In this document: positions 52,772 through 62,664 of the stretch, in pieces | Layout: every line of letters begins with the position of its first letter | How positions within the stretch are numbered: the first letter of the stretch is position 1 | Source of the DNA: Deltaproteobacteria bacterium | Lineage (GTDB): Bacteria > Myxococcota > JADLHZ01 | Assembly (NCBI GenBank): GCA_020848545.1 | Contig: JADLHZ010000027.1 | Location: 62,001 to 126,000 of the forward strand | DNA: 64,000 nt | Direction of reading: 5' to 3' | Position numbers and translations under genes: made by a program | The notes under the pieces: model-generated | The model's database searches: none | The model's input: only the letters and a program-made list of their open reading frames with translations | Told to the model about the DNA's origin: nothing

Positions 52772-55700
52772 CTACGGCTCGGTCGGGAACTTGTACTCGA
52801 AGAGCACGTCGTTCATGAACGCGAAGCCCGTATCGCGCGGCGAGCTCGGCTGGCGATAGTGAAAGACGATCCCGAACTTGCCGGTCGCCGGGCTGTAGGA
52901 TCCGATCGGTCCAAAGTGCGTGGCGCCGGAGAGTGTGGCGCCGGTCTCCGGCGCGCGGTTCGTGTATCCCCCGAACCAGTTGTCCGGGTGCCAGCAGCGG
53001 GTGCGGCAGCGCGCCATGCCATGGCCGTCGTTGCCGAGGCCGACGTACGAGAACACACCGTTCGTCAGCGCGAGCATGCCTAGATTCGGGGAGAAGCTCG
53101 CCAGCGACTCCGGCGACCAGAACCCGTGGTTCCAAGCGCGCGACGAGCCAGGGTTGCCGGGTGCGGCGGCGCAATCGTCGCCCGGGCCGAGCGTGCACAT
53201 CGCCATATGACCGAAGCCGCTGGTGACGAGCAACGCCGAGCCGGTGACGGTGATCGTGTACGATAGGCGCTTGGTCGACGGCGCGTCCACCACGGACGGG
53301 AACACTGGTGCCGACGTGGACACGCCGCCGCCACTGCCAGGCCAGTCGCCGACGTTGGTGCACTGCGTGGGTCCGCTCAAATTGCACCGCCACGCGTACG
53401 TGTACATGATGTTGGACGCGCCGTGCAGCTGCCAGATCCAATAGAGATCCGTGCCACTGATCGCGAGCGCGCCACCCATGTAATCGGCCGCGAACGCCGG
53501 GGGACCCGCAAAAGCGCCGCAGGTCGTCCCGACGTTCGTGCACACCGACCGCATGAGCATCATCTCGTTCGGCGCACCGGAAAACTCGTCGTCGTTCTGA
53601 GTGTACGAAATGTAGACGGAATCGTTCAGAGCGCCCTCGTTGATGACCATCGACAAGTAGTTCGCGTTTTGGCTCCCCGGGAGCGGGTACGATCCCACCA
53701 GTGTGTCGTGCGGCGTCGACGTATCCACGGTGCAGTCGGCGCCGACGCTGCGCCAGTCGTGACGCACGTCGCTCGTGCCGCCGTTCCTCACGACATAAGC
53801 GAAGTGAACTCGGTTGTTGATGATCTTCTGCGTCGCGGTCCCATTCAAATCGGTGAAGGCGCCCGCGAGCGTGGTCACCTCCACCGCGGTCGGCGATCCG
53901 TTGCCGATCTTCGGCTTTGTGGCGACCGCGATCTTCGTGCCGCCCGTCGTCACCTTCGCGTAGATCGCGATGTGACATTCGGGCGTCTCGGCGTAGTGGA
54001 CAGCCGATGCGTCGACCACGACGTCACCGCCGTTGAAGCGCCCGCCGGTCGCGGCGTGAAAGCGCGGCTCGGCGAGCCCGAGATCTTGGCCGCGATAGCT
54101 GGCGACGATGCCGTAGCGCTCCGGACCCGGCAGCGACAGCTCGGCGGCCGAGGCGTCCGGCGCCAGCGATTGCTCGAGGGTCGGCGATCCCCAGCCAGTC
54201 GCACCCGTCGGCCCCGTCGTCGCGAAGCCGATGTCGGCGCGGTAGCCGTCGACCGCAGCGAGCGAACGCGGCGTCCAGCTCGCGCGCAGGTTGTCGCCCG
54301 CGAAGTTTGGCAGCAGCGCGCGATTCAGCGGAGCGGGTGTGTCCGGCTCGAGGATGTACGCGCGCGTCGCGTCGCGGCCGACGAAGAGGTGGACGTTTCC
54401 TTGGACGATCCCGAGATCGACCTGACCGCGAATGTCGCCCGCGCGCAGCACGCGCACCGTCGTCCATTTCGAGGTGTCGAGGCAGTTGTTCGTTACCGTC
54501 TCCAAGCAACGCTGCAGGAACACCTCGCCCGTCGCGTAGTCGGTGACGGCGGAGTACAACATGTTGTCCCACGCTTCGAGCTGCAGGCGCGGCGCCTCCA
54601 CCTTGCCGAGGAAGAGGATCGGCTGGCCCATCCCCTTCAAGAGCTCGGGCCCCGTGAAGTCGGAGACGCTCGTGCAATTCGTGCCGGTTGTGAGGTTGCA
54701 GCGCCAAAGCAGCAGACCCGTCTTGTCCGGCCCGTTCGATTTACCGAGCGCTGTGACGTAGACGTAGTTGCCCACTTCGAGAATGCGCGTCGAAAAGACG
54801 AGGCCTTGGTTCGTCGTCAGCCGCAGCTTGTTCCAGGAGCCAGCGTTGTTGCAGTCGCTCGTCGCCGCGTTGCACGAGGCGATCGCGACCGCGCAGTCGG
54901 AGCCGGCGTCGGTGCAGTCGCGCACGCCGTTGCCGTTCGTGTCGACGTCGCCGCCAACGCCGGGCACGCCGAGGTCGTGGATCGCGGCCCACGAGAGCCA
55001 AAAGCGCTGCGAGCCGCCGTCAGCCGACACCATCGACGATTCTTGCGCCAGCCGATAGGTGAGATTCAGCGAGGTATCGATCAGCTGAATCGCGTTCGAG
55101 GTCGCCCCTTCCGAGCGCACCCAGACCCACGGATCGGTCGGGATCTTCGTGTCGTCGAAGCTCGCCTCGCCGAAGCCCGCCAGGAGAACACCGCGCCCGT
55201 TGGCGGCCATCGCCAGTGAGGTGTCGATCGCGAACGAAGGCGTGTTGATTGTGGCGATCTCTGAGGGCCACGGGCCCTCGGCGACGGCGTCGGGCTTGCC
55301 GCGAAGCACGCGGAGCGCCACCTTCGCGGGCGCACTCTCGAAGAGGACGCCGGACCACACTTCGTCGCCGACCGAGGTCATCCCCACGTCCTCGATGCCG
55401 CCGCCGCTCGCAAACGTCACTTGGTCGAAGCCGGCATCGCGGCAGCGATCACGCCGCACGTCACAGGTGTTGAGGATGCCCTGCGTCGGCCCGCCGGCAG
55501 AAGACACCATCAGCAACCCGCGGTAGGCATGCAAGCGGCCCTTGAGCTTGCCGATGCCGTTGGCGTTCTCCATGATCGCGGTCGTCAGGCCCACCTGAGA
55601 CTCGAAGGTCGACGACCAATCGCTGGTGTTCCCAGCGGCGTCGACCGCGCGCACGCGGAAGTAATAGAGGTCGAGCGACGGAAGGCCGGTGACCCAGCCC

Positions 55701-58700
55701 GAGGTCGTCGTCATCGTCGTCGTGCTCGACAGCGGCGGCGTGAAGCTGTTCTCGTTGTCGACCTGCACTTCGTACGAGCTCACGCCGCTACCAGTGAAGG
55801 GCGCGCCCGGATCGTTCGGCGACACGAAGTCGATGAAGATCGACGTCGTCCGCACGGTGGCGCCAGTGATGACCGGCTTCCCCGCGGGCGCCGACTGCGA
55901 GCCCGGCGCCCGCGTGTCCAAGAAGATCTGATCCGAGAACAGCGTCGAGGTGTTGCCGGCGGCGTCTCTGAACTGGACGTGCACGTTCTTGACGCCTTCG
56001 ATCGTCGTCGACAAATCGATCGGCTCGGTCTCGGGCAGAACCGAGCTCGACGAGCACGATCCGCCGCTACAGGCAGTGAACGGCTCGGGCGTCGCGTCGC
56101 CGAGCACGCGGAACTGCACGGCGTCGGTGTCGTCGAGCCAAAAGCGCAGGCGGACGCCCGACGTCTTCGTATACGTCGCGTCTTGCTCGCCGCCCGAGTC
56201 GTCGTCGTCCAAGTACACGTACGCGGTCTGCGGCGGCGTCTGATCGAGCGTGATCGACGCCGAGATGTTGCTCGACTCATTGCCGGCGTAGTCGCGGAAC
56301 TTCGCGTAGACGGTCTTCGATGCGTCGCCGGAGCTCAGCGTGAACGTCGCGACGCCGCCAAAGGGCACCCAGTCGACGCCGGAGAAGCTGTTGTCCTCTG
56401 AGATCTTCATGTCCGCGATCTGATAACCCGTCGGCGGCGGCAAGTTGTCGGTCACGTTGGCGATGGTGACGTCGACCTCCGCGTGGCGTGTGAGTGAGTT
56501 GCTCGATCCGTTCAGGTCTTGGCCGGTGAGCAACATCGCCGCGATCGACACGTTCGGCGGCGTCGTATCGAGCGTGATGGTGTCTGGCGCGAAGAGCACC
56601 GGCGTTTCGTTGCCGGCCGCGTCGCGCAAGCGCACGCCGACCCAGCGCGAACCGTCGACCGCGCTCACGGTGTAGGTCGTCGTCGCGACGTACGCCTCCC
56701 AGGACGTGAGCGTGGCCGGATCTTGCGAGAGCATCATTTGCGTGACGCCGGTGTCGACGTCGATGCCGGCGATGCGCAGGTCGAAGGTGCGATCGGTCGT
56801 ATACAGATCGTTGTCGTTGATCGTCAGAAACGCGGCCGGCGGCGTCACGTCGAGGTAGGTCGAAGCGACGGCCTCGGATTCATTGCCGGCGAGGTCGCGT
56901 ACTTTCACGTAGACGATCTTCGGGCCGTTGATGTTCTGGCAGTCGACGGCGAGCAAGCCGCACGTCGCGCCGTTCACGACGCCCTTGGACGCGCCGGGCG
57001 GCGCGGTGAGGCAGAAGTCGGCGCTCGTGTCGCGATCGAAGGTCGATGACGCCACGCGACCACGCGAGATGTTCGTCGCGCCAGTGAGCGCCGCCGGCTC
57101 GCTCCAACTCGTGCCAGCCGGGGCCGCCTTCGTGCTGCCGTTGAAGCGGACGAAGTCGACCGGGTTGTTGAAGCGATCACGCAGGATGCCGTAGCCGTTG
57201 GCGCCGCCCCACGGGCAGGCAGTGGCCGGCTGATAGAGAAAGCCCGCGGCGCCGTTGCCGGTGAGCGTGCCGGCGCCACCTTCTTGGATCACGAGCGTGA
57301 CATCGGGCGGCAGCGAGAGCGACGGGAACGTCCACGTCACGCTCGTGGCGTCATTGCCGCACTCGAAGGTCCAACCCGCGACGTCGATCGTCATGTCGCT
57401 GGCGTTGAAGAGCTCGACCCAATCGGAAGTCGCGCCGGCACCGGTCTCGAGCTCGTTGATGACGAGCCGCTGATGGCAGGTGAGCGTGCTCGCCGTGACC
57501 AAGTTCCACGCCGGCGCCGCCGAGTACGCCTGCCACGCCGCCGTCGAAAACGCCGAGTCGTAGTCGATCATCAAGGTGTTCGACGCCGAGACGCCCGAGC
57601 CCGAGTGATCGTTCACGTCGAGCGAGAGCGACACGTCGCGTCGCCGCGAGGTGCTCGTCGTCACCGCACCCCCTGCACCCTCGCCTTGCACGGTGAAGCT
57701 GAGGTCCGGCGGCGTCGTGTCGAGCAGGATCGTCCCGCTGATCGCCGAGCTCACGTTGCCCGAGCGATCGCGCGCGCGGACGTAGATCGTCTTCGTCCCG
57801 TCACCGAAGGTCAGCGGCACGCTGAAGCTCGTCGCGTACGGCTGCCACACGGCGCCGAAGAACGCGCTCGATTCGGAGACTTGCATCTCGTAGACGGTCG
57901 TGACGGCGTCGACGAAGCCGGCGCCGTTGATCGTGCCGGTGACCTGCGCGAGGCGCGTGACCGTCGTGCTCGCGCCGCTCCGGTCGGTTCCGGTCAGCGT
58001 GAGCTGCGGCGCACCGACGGCGTTTGTCGGCGCGCTTTCATCCAAGATCACCGACTTCGTGACCGCGTTCGACGTGAGCTTCGCAGCGTCGCGGTAGCGC
58101 ACGGTGATGTCTTTTTGAGCCAGGCCCGTGTTGAGTAACGTCAGCGTGCGCGACCCGACGAAGGGCAGCCAGCCTGCGCTCACCGCGTTGCACGTGGCGT
58201 CGGCCTCGACGATGTTGCCGAGCAAGCAGTACTCGCTCGCGCCCTGCGCCGCGAAGGTGGCGATGATCGGCGTCGTCGCCTTCGCGTAGCCGGCGACGGC
58301 GGGTGCCGCGGCGCCGGTGGCTTCGATCGTCAGCCCTTCGCCGAACGGCGCCTGCGTGTCGCGCGTGATCGTGTCCGATCCGTAGCCGTAGTTGCCGGCC
58401 TCGTCGCGCACGCGCACGTAGACCGCCTTCAGACCTTCGCCGCTCGAGAGTGTGAAGGTGGTGCTGGCGCTGGCCAGCGTCGTGTAGGTCGCGAAGGTGG
58501 GGTCTTCCGACGCGTGGATCACGAGGTTGCCCGCGCTGCTCAAGTTGTCGGAAACGCTGACCACGATCGCGACCGGCGACGTGTTCGTCACGTAGTCAGC
58601 GCCGCTCGCGAGGCTGACCGAGGTGATGACCGGCGCCGTCTGATCGAGCGTCGTCGACAGCGGCGAGACAACGGCCACGTTGCCCGCCGGATCGCGCAGC

Positions 58701-61700
58701 TTCAGGTAGATCGACTTCGCCCCGGGCGTCGCCGTCAGATCCCAGTTGATCGGTGACTCGATCGGCCGCCAGCTCGCACCAGCGTAGCCCGCGTCGTTCG
58801 AGATCATCATCTCGATCGGCGACGCGTCGCTCGCGGCGATCGTCAGCGTCAGGCTCGTCGTGCTCACGGGCGAGCTCGGGCTGGCGCTGAAGGTCGTGAT
58901 CGCTGGCGCCGTGAAGTCGACCTTCACGCTGTCGGTCATGATCGCGGTCGTGTTTCCGGCGCGATCCGAAAACTGCGCCGCGACGGTGCGCGTGCCGGCC
59001 GTCGCCGGGATCACCGCCACGCTCTTCAACGCCGCGAACGCCTCGGGCGTCTCGCTGCTGATCGTGCCGTCCGGCGCGAGCGTCATGAAGTCGGCGCCGA
59101 CCGCCGTCATCGCCAGCGTCACCGTCGCCGAGCTCGAGTACTTGATGCCATCGGTCCACGGCGCGAGGTCGATCGCCATCGTCGGCAGCTGCGGCGCCGT
59201 CACGTCGAAGGTGATCGTATCCGAGACGACCGCGCTCTCGTTGCCGGCGGCGTCCTTGAACTTCACGTGCAGCGTGTAGTCGGCCTCCACCGTCGAGATC
59301 GTCTTGGCGCCGGTCGGGGCGTAGAGGCTCCACACCTCGCTCGTGAAGTCCGCGGTCGGACCCACATGCGTCATCACCCACGCGGCGCCGCTCGCGGTGT
59401 GTTGGAAGGTGAGATCAGGATCGTTCGTGGCCACGCCTTGATCGATGCTGACGAAGGGCGCGGTCGGCGCTTGGGTGTCGAGCGCGATCTCGTCGAAGAA
59501 GGTGCCGGGCGTCGTCTCGTTGCCGGCGGCGTCCTTGAACTGCGCATAAACCCGCTTTGCCGCGCCGTCGCCCGCGGTCAGGGTGAAGGGATAGGCGTTG
59601 GCGCCGACGTCGAGCGCCACGTAGCTCACGGCAGTCAAGCTCGGCGTGACGCCGAAGCGCGCGGCCACGGCGTCACCCGCGAGCATGTTCAAGGTGACAT
59701 TCGGGTTCGTCGTGTCCGGGTTGCCTCCATTGATCGAGAAGGTGACGCCGCTGCCTGATGACGGCGCCACGCGATCGAGCGTGATCGTGTCGCACGCCGC
59801 GCTCAGCGGCGCGACGCAGTTGCCGACGGCGTCGCAGTACTGCACGCACACCGTGCGCAGCCCTTCGGTCGCTTGCAGGAGGTGCGGGCTCACGGTCGTC
59901 GCGTAGGCCGCGGTCGTGTCGGCGCCGTTGAAGGTGGTGTCCTCGTTCGAGATCGTCATGTTGCCCATGCCGCTGTGCGCGTCGCTCGCCGAGAGCGTGA
60001 GCGTGACCAAAGCGGCGGCGTTGTTCGTGTAGAGCGCGGTGCCGTCGATGAGCACCGAGCCGCCGGTCGGCGGCGTCGTGTCGAGCGTGACCGACGAGCT
60101 GAACATCGCCGTCGGGCCGCCGGCGGTGTCGTACCAAATGTAGACCGAGCGCGGGCCGTCAGGACCGGTGCCGTCGATCGCGTGCGCCACGGCGAACGAA
60201 GCACAGCCGCCGCCGCAGCTCGTCGCGGGGCCGCCCGGCATTACCGCAGTGTTCGCCTTCCAATAGCCGGTGGCGCCCGGAAAGCCGAGGCCGAGATTGA
60301 CCGCGACGTCCTTCGTGTACAGGACACGCGTGTTGCATGCGACGTCGGCGGCCGTGCAGATCTTGAAGTCGCCGACCGCCTTCGCGAGCTGCAGCGCGGT
60401 GCCGCCGTTCAACGCGAAGGTCTCGTTGCCGACGAGCGCGTGCGCCGTGTAGCTCTGGCTGATGTAGTCCTCGGCCGACGCTTGCACCGTGTACGTGCCG
60501 ATCGGGATCCGATCGAGAGTCCACGATCCGTCGGGGCCGGTGACCGTCGCGTGCTGCGGCTTCGTCGGATCGGAGATGGTGATGCCGGCGTGGTTGTTGC
60601 CGACCTTGTCTTGGAACTTCGCGACGCCGGTGAGCGTGCCGCGCGCGAGCGCCAGGAGATAATTTCCGCGATCGGGATCGCCGCCGGCGACGACCGAGAC
60701 GTCTTGCTCGACGCGCGTCTCGAAGCCGCCCTTGACCATGCGCAAGACGTAGCCGTCGCCCGCCGGCATCCCAGTGAACGTGAACGCGCCGGCGCCGTTC
60801 GTCATCACGGTCTGGCCAGCGAGCGGGTTCGCGCTCGGCTCCAAGGTCACGGAGATGCTCGCCGGGCTGCCCCCGCCTTCGAGCGACACCGTTCCGTGCA
60901 AGCCACCCGTCGTGTCGAGGTTCACTTGCTGGCAGATCTCTTGGGTCGCATTGCCGGCCGCGTCCGAGAACAGTGCGCAGATCGTCTGCTGGCCATCGCC
61001 GACGTCGAGCAGGTCGTAGAGCTGCGGCGTCGCCAGCGTCGTCTTCGGGCTCGAGGCGTCTAGGCCCGACGCGTGCGCGAGGGCGACGTAGAGCGGCTCG
61101 CCCACACGATCGCCGTTCACGTTGAACGCGAGGCTCACGCGCAAGTCGTGCACAGTCACGGTGCCGCCGGACGCGAGGTTCACGCGCAGCGCCGGGGGAG
61201 TCGTCGTCGGCGCGATGCTGTCTTTGCGCAACGACGCCGTCGACACCGTGGAGACGTTGCCGGCCCGATCGACTGCGCGCACGGACACGGTCTTCATGCC
61301 GTCCGCGCCGAGATCGATCGAACTGTTGATCGTCGCCCCACCCGCCGCCGCGAGCGCGCTGGTCTCGACGGCGCCGGTGAAGTCCATGCCGAGGATCAGC
61401 GAGTAGCCGTGCAGGCCGCTGCCGAGGTCGTTGGTGCGAATCTCGACCGGCACGAGCCCGGTCCGCGCAAACGCGCCGCCATCTGCCACCTTCAACGCGA
61501 TGATGTCCGGCGGCGTGCGATCGAGCGTGATCGTCGTCGAGAAGACGTCGCTCGCGAGGCCCTTGTCGTCGCGAAACTGCGCATAGATCGTGTGGGCGCC
61601 CTCGGCCCCGCTCAGCGCGAACGCGATCGTCGCGGCGAAGTCGCGGTAGCTCACGTCGCCGAGCGTCGCGTCGGTGAACGTCGAGTCCTCGGAGACACGC

Positions 61701-62464
61701 ATGTCCTTCAGCCGCTCCACGAAGGCCAGGAGCTGCACGTCGATCATCTGGCTGTTCGTGTACCGCGCGCCGACGACGCCGGAGACCACGGCCTGCACGA
61801 CGGCGCTCGCAGGGAACAAGGTGATCGGCGGCGCGTCGGCGGTCTTCTCGCCTTCGACCTCGACGGCGTCGCTCGTGTAGCCCGGCGCATAGTCGCGCTT
61901 CGTGCAGCGCACGGTGTATTTTCCGGCGCGCATACCGTCGACGCGAAAGGCGCCGTCCGCGCCGCACGCCGTGACGTAAGTGCCGCCGCTCTCGTGAACC
62001 AAGATGCACTGCGCGTCGGCGGCGGGCGAAGTGTCGCGCGCGGGGCCGCCTTCTAGCAGCACCGAGCCGCGGATCGCGCCCTTGGCGGCAACGAGGCCAA
62101 TGCCGCCGACGTCATATTGTTCGCCAGGGAGCAGCGAGATGCCGGGGATGCGCACGGTCGTGAACGTGGGCGCCGAGATCTCGACGTTGTAGACGTCGGC
62201 CGCGATCTCGAGGAGGAAGCTGCCGTCTTCAGCGGTCGCCGTCTCTTCGCGCCGCGCAGGACCGGAGCGCGCAGCTTGCGCGACGACGGTGACGCCGGCC
62301 GCGGCGCGATCGCCTTCGAGCGTGACGAAGCCGACGATCGTCGCCTTCGCCTGCATCGGCTCTGGCGACTCCGGATCGTAAGGGTTTTGGCGGTTCAACT
62401 TCACGCACGCCGTGATCGACAGAAGCGCGAGACTGGCAAACAACAGACGCGAAGATCTCAACAT
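52772..62464 (-). CDS. Giant Ig-repeat lipoprotein (3230 residues) with lamin-tail and C-terminal repeat region
   Basis: The ATG at 62464, preceded by GGGGAGAG, starts a signal and lipobox (LALLSITAC). Residues about 30-330 hold carboxypeptidase-regulatory-like modules (ATIVGFVTLEGDRAAAGVTV). From about 370 to 2200 there are about fifteen Ig-like units joined by the linker TITLDTTPP and variants (ITLDRTPP, VTLDTTPP, FLDTRAP). A lamin-tail domain (LVINELETGAGATSDWVELF) interrupts at about 1660-1780, and an Fn3-like unit is at about 2190-2290. The C-terminal 900 residues carry repeated C-x(5-7)-C...W/F motifs, perhaps a propeller. It should be a long surface fibre or adhesin. Confidence 0.8.
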   Translation of the reverse strand: MLRSSRLLFASLALLSITACVKLNRQNPYDPESPEPMQAKATIVGFVTLEGDRAAAGVTVVAQAARSGPARREETATAEDGSFLLEIAADVYNVEISAPTFTTVRIPGISLLPGEQYDVGGIGLVAAKGAIRGSVLLEGGPARDTSPAADAQCILVHESGGTYVTACGADGAFRVDGMRAGKYTVRCTKRDYAPGYTSDAVEVEGEKTADAPPITLFPASAVVQAVVSGVVGARYTNSQMIDVQLLAFVERLKDMRVSEDSTFTDATLGDVSYRDFAATIAFALSGAEGAHTIYAQFRDDKGLASDVFSTTITLDRTPPDIIALKVADGGAFARTGLVPVEIRTNDLGSGLHGYSLILGMDFTGAVETSALAAAGGATINSSIDLGADGMKTVSVRAVDRAGNVSTVSTASLRKDSIAPTTTPPALRVNLASGGTVTVHDLRVSLAFNVNGDRVGEPLYVALAHASGLDASSPKTTLATPQLYDLLDVGDGQQTICALFSDAAGNATQEICQQVNLDTTGGLHGTVSLEGGGSPASISVTLEPSANPLAGQTVMTNGAGAFTFTGMPAGDGYVLRMVKGGFETRVEQDVSVVAGGDPDRGNYLLALARGTLTGVAKFQDKVGNNHAGITISDPTKPQHATVTGPDGSWTLDRIPIGTYTVQASAEDYISQSYTAHALVGNETFALNGGTALQLAKAVGDFKICTAADVACNTRVLYTKDVAVNLGLGFPGATGYWKANTAVMPGGPATSCGGGCASFAVAHAIDGTGPDGPRSVYIWYDTAGGPTAMFSSSVTLDTTPPTGGSVLIDGTALYTNNAAALVTLTLSASDAHSGMGNMTISNEDTTFNGADTTAAYATTVSPHLLQATEGLRTVCVQYCDAVGNCVAPLSAACDTITLDRVAPSSGSGVTFSINGGNPDTTNPNVTLNMLAGDAVAARFGVTPSLTAVSYVALDVGANAYPFTLTAGDGAAKRVYAQFKDAAGNETTPGTFFDEIALDTQAPTAPFVSIDQGVATNDPDLTFQHTASGAAWVMTHVGPTADFTSEVWSLYAPTGAKTISTVEADYTLHVKFKDAAGNESAVVSDTITFDVTAPQLPTMAIDLAPWTDGIKYSSSATVTLAMTAVGADFMTLAPDGTISSETPEAFAALKSVAVIPATAGTRTVAAQFSDRAGNTTAIMTDSVKVDFTAPAITTFSASPSSPVSTTSLTLTIAASDASPIEMMISNDAGYAGASWRPIESPINWDLTATPGAKSIYLKLRDPAGNVAVVSPLSTTLDQTAPVITSVSLASGADYVTNTSPVAIVVSVSDNLSSAGNLVIHASEDPTFATYTTLASASTTFTLSSGEGLKAVYVRVRDEAGNYGYGSDTITRDTQAPFGEGLTIEATGAAAPAVAGYAKATTPIIATFAAQGASEYCLLGNIVEADATCNAVSAGWLPFVGSRTLTLLNTGLAQKDITVRYRDAAKLTSNAVTKSVILDESAPTNAVGAPQLTLTGTDRSGASTTVTRLAQVTGTINGAGFVDAVTTVYEMQVSESSAFFGAVWQPYATSFSVPLTFGDGTKTIYVRARDRSGNVSSAISGTILLDTTPPDLSFTVQGEGAGGAVTTSTSRRRDVSLSLDVNDHSGSGVSASNTLMIDYDSAFSTAAWQAYSAAPAWNLVTASTLTCHQRLVINELETGAGATSDWVELFNASDMTIDVAGWTFECGNDATSVTWTFPSLSLPPDVTLVIQEGGAGTLTGNGAAGFLYQPATACPWGGANGYGILRDRFNNPVDFVRFNGSTKAAPAGTSWSEPAALTGATNISRGRVASSTFDRDTSADFCLTAPPGASKGVVNGATCGLLAVDCQNINGPKIVYVKVRDLAGNESEAVASTYLDVTPPAAFLTINDNDLYTTDRTFDLRIAGIDVDTGVTQMMLSQDPATLTSWEAYVATTTYTVSAVDGSRWVGVRLRDAAGNETPVLFAPDTITLDTTPPNVSIAAMLLTGQDLNGSSNSLTRHAEVDVTIANVTDNLPPPTGYQIADMKISEDNSFSGVDWVPFGGVATFTLSSGDASKTVYAKFRDYAGNESSNISASITLDQTPPQTAYVYLDDDDSGGEQDATYTKTSGVRLRFWLDDTDAVQFRVLGDATPEPFTACSGGSCSSSSVLPETEPIDLSTTIEGVKNVHVQFRDAAGNTSTLFSDQIFLDTRAPGSQSAPAGKPVITGATVRTTSIFIDFVSPNDPGAPFTGSGVSSYEVQVDNENSFTPPLSSTTTMTTTSGWVTGLPSLDLYYFRVRAVDAAGNTSDWSSTFESQVGLTTAIMENANGIGKLKGRLHAYRGLLMVSSAGGPTQGILNTCDVRRDRCRDAGFDQVTFASGGGIEDVGMTSVGDEVWSGVLFESAPAKVALRVLRGKPDAVAEGPWPSEIATINTPSFAIDTSLAMAANGRGVLLAGFGEASFDDTKIPTDPWVWVRSEGATSNAIQLIDTSLNLTYRLAQESSMVSADGGSQRFWLSWAAIHDLGVPGVGGDVDTNGNGVRDCTDAGSDCAVAIASCNAATSDCNNAGSWNKLRLTTNQGLVFSTRILEVGNYVYVTALGKSNGPDKTGLLLWRCNLTTGTNCTSVSDFTGPELLKGMGQPILFLGKVEAPRLQLEAWDNMLYSAVTDYATGEVFLQRCLETVTNNCLDTSKWTTVRVLRAGDIRGQVDLGIVQGNVHLFVGRDATRAYILEPDTPAPLNRALLPNFAGDNLRASWTPRSLAAVDGYRADIGFATTGPTGATGWGSPTLEQSLAPDASAAELSLPGPERYGIVASYRGQDLGLAEPRFHAATGGRFNGGDVVVDASAVHYAETPECHIAIYAKVTTGGTKIAVATKPKIGNGSPTAVEVTTLAGAFTDLNGTATQKIINNRVHFAYVVRNGGTSDVRHDWRSVGADCTVDTSTPHDTLVGSYPLPGSQNANYLSMVINEGALNDSVYISYTQNDDEFSGAPNEMMLMRSVCTNVGTTCGAFAGPPAFAADYMGGALAISGTDLYWIWQLHGASNIMYTYAWRCNLSGPTQCTNVGDWPGSGGGVSTSAPVFPSVVDAPSTKRLSYTITVTGSALLVTSGFGHMAMCTLGPGDDCAAAPGNPGSSRAWNHGFWSPESLASFSPNLGMLALTNGVFSYVGLGNDGHGMARCRTRCWHPDNWFGGYTNRAPETGATLSGATHFGPIGSYSPATGKFGIVFHYRQPSSPRDTGFAFMNDVLFEYKFPTEP

Positions 62465-62664
62465 CAGCTCTCCCCGATCAGTGACCACCGTCGTGCAGTG
62501 TGCCGGGCACCTCCGCTCGCGGACGTGGCGCAGCGCACATTGCGCATCACGCTCCGGATTGTCGCCGATGTGTGAGAAAGCGCGATATTTTATGGGCGCC
62601 TGCGTGAGACTTCGATCACACTCTGAAGCGAGCGTTTCGATCACAGTCTTTGCAGAGGTGCCCT
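62465..62664. promoter_or_regulatory. Divergent intergenic region with a 14-base direct repeat
   Basis: This 200-base gap separates the giant lipoprotein and FlgO-like genes and should hold both promoters. TTCGATCACACTCT (62611-62624) and TTCGATCACAGTCT (62636-62649) match at 13 of 14 positions, 25 bases apart. The spacing of about 2.5 helical turns puts them on nearly opposite faces, or could be half-sites of one activator. The second copy ends just before the purine-rich Shine-Dalgarno of the rightward gene. Clear -35/-10 pairs are not evident. Confidence 0.45.

Noticed and set aside
62465-62644. Earlier start for the giant lipoprotein
   Set aside because: The added 60 residues are not signal-like and would cover the promoter region; the ATG at 62464 has a ribosome site and begins a lipobox signal peptide.
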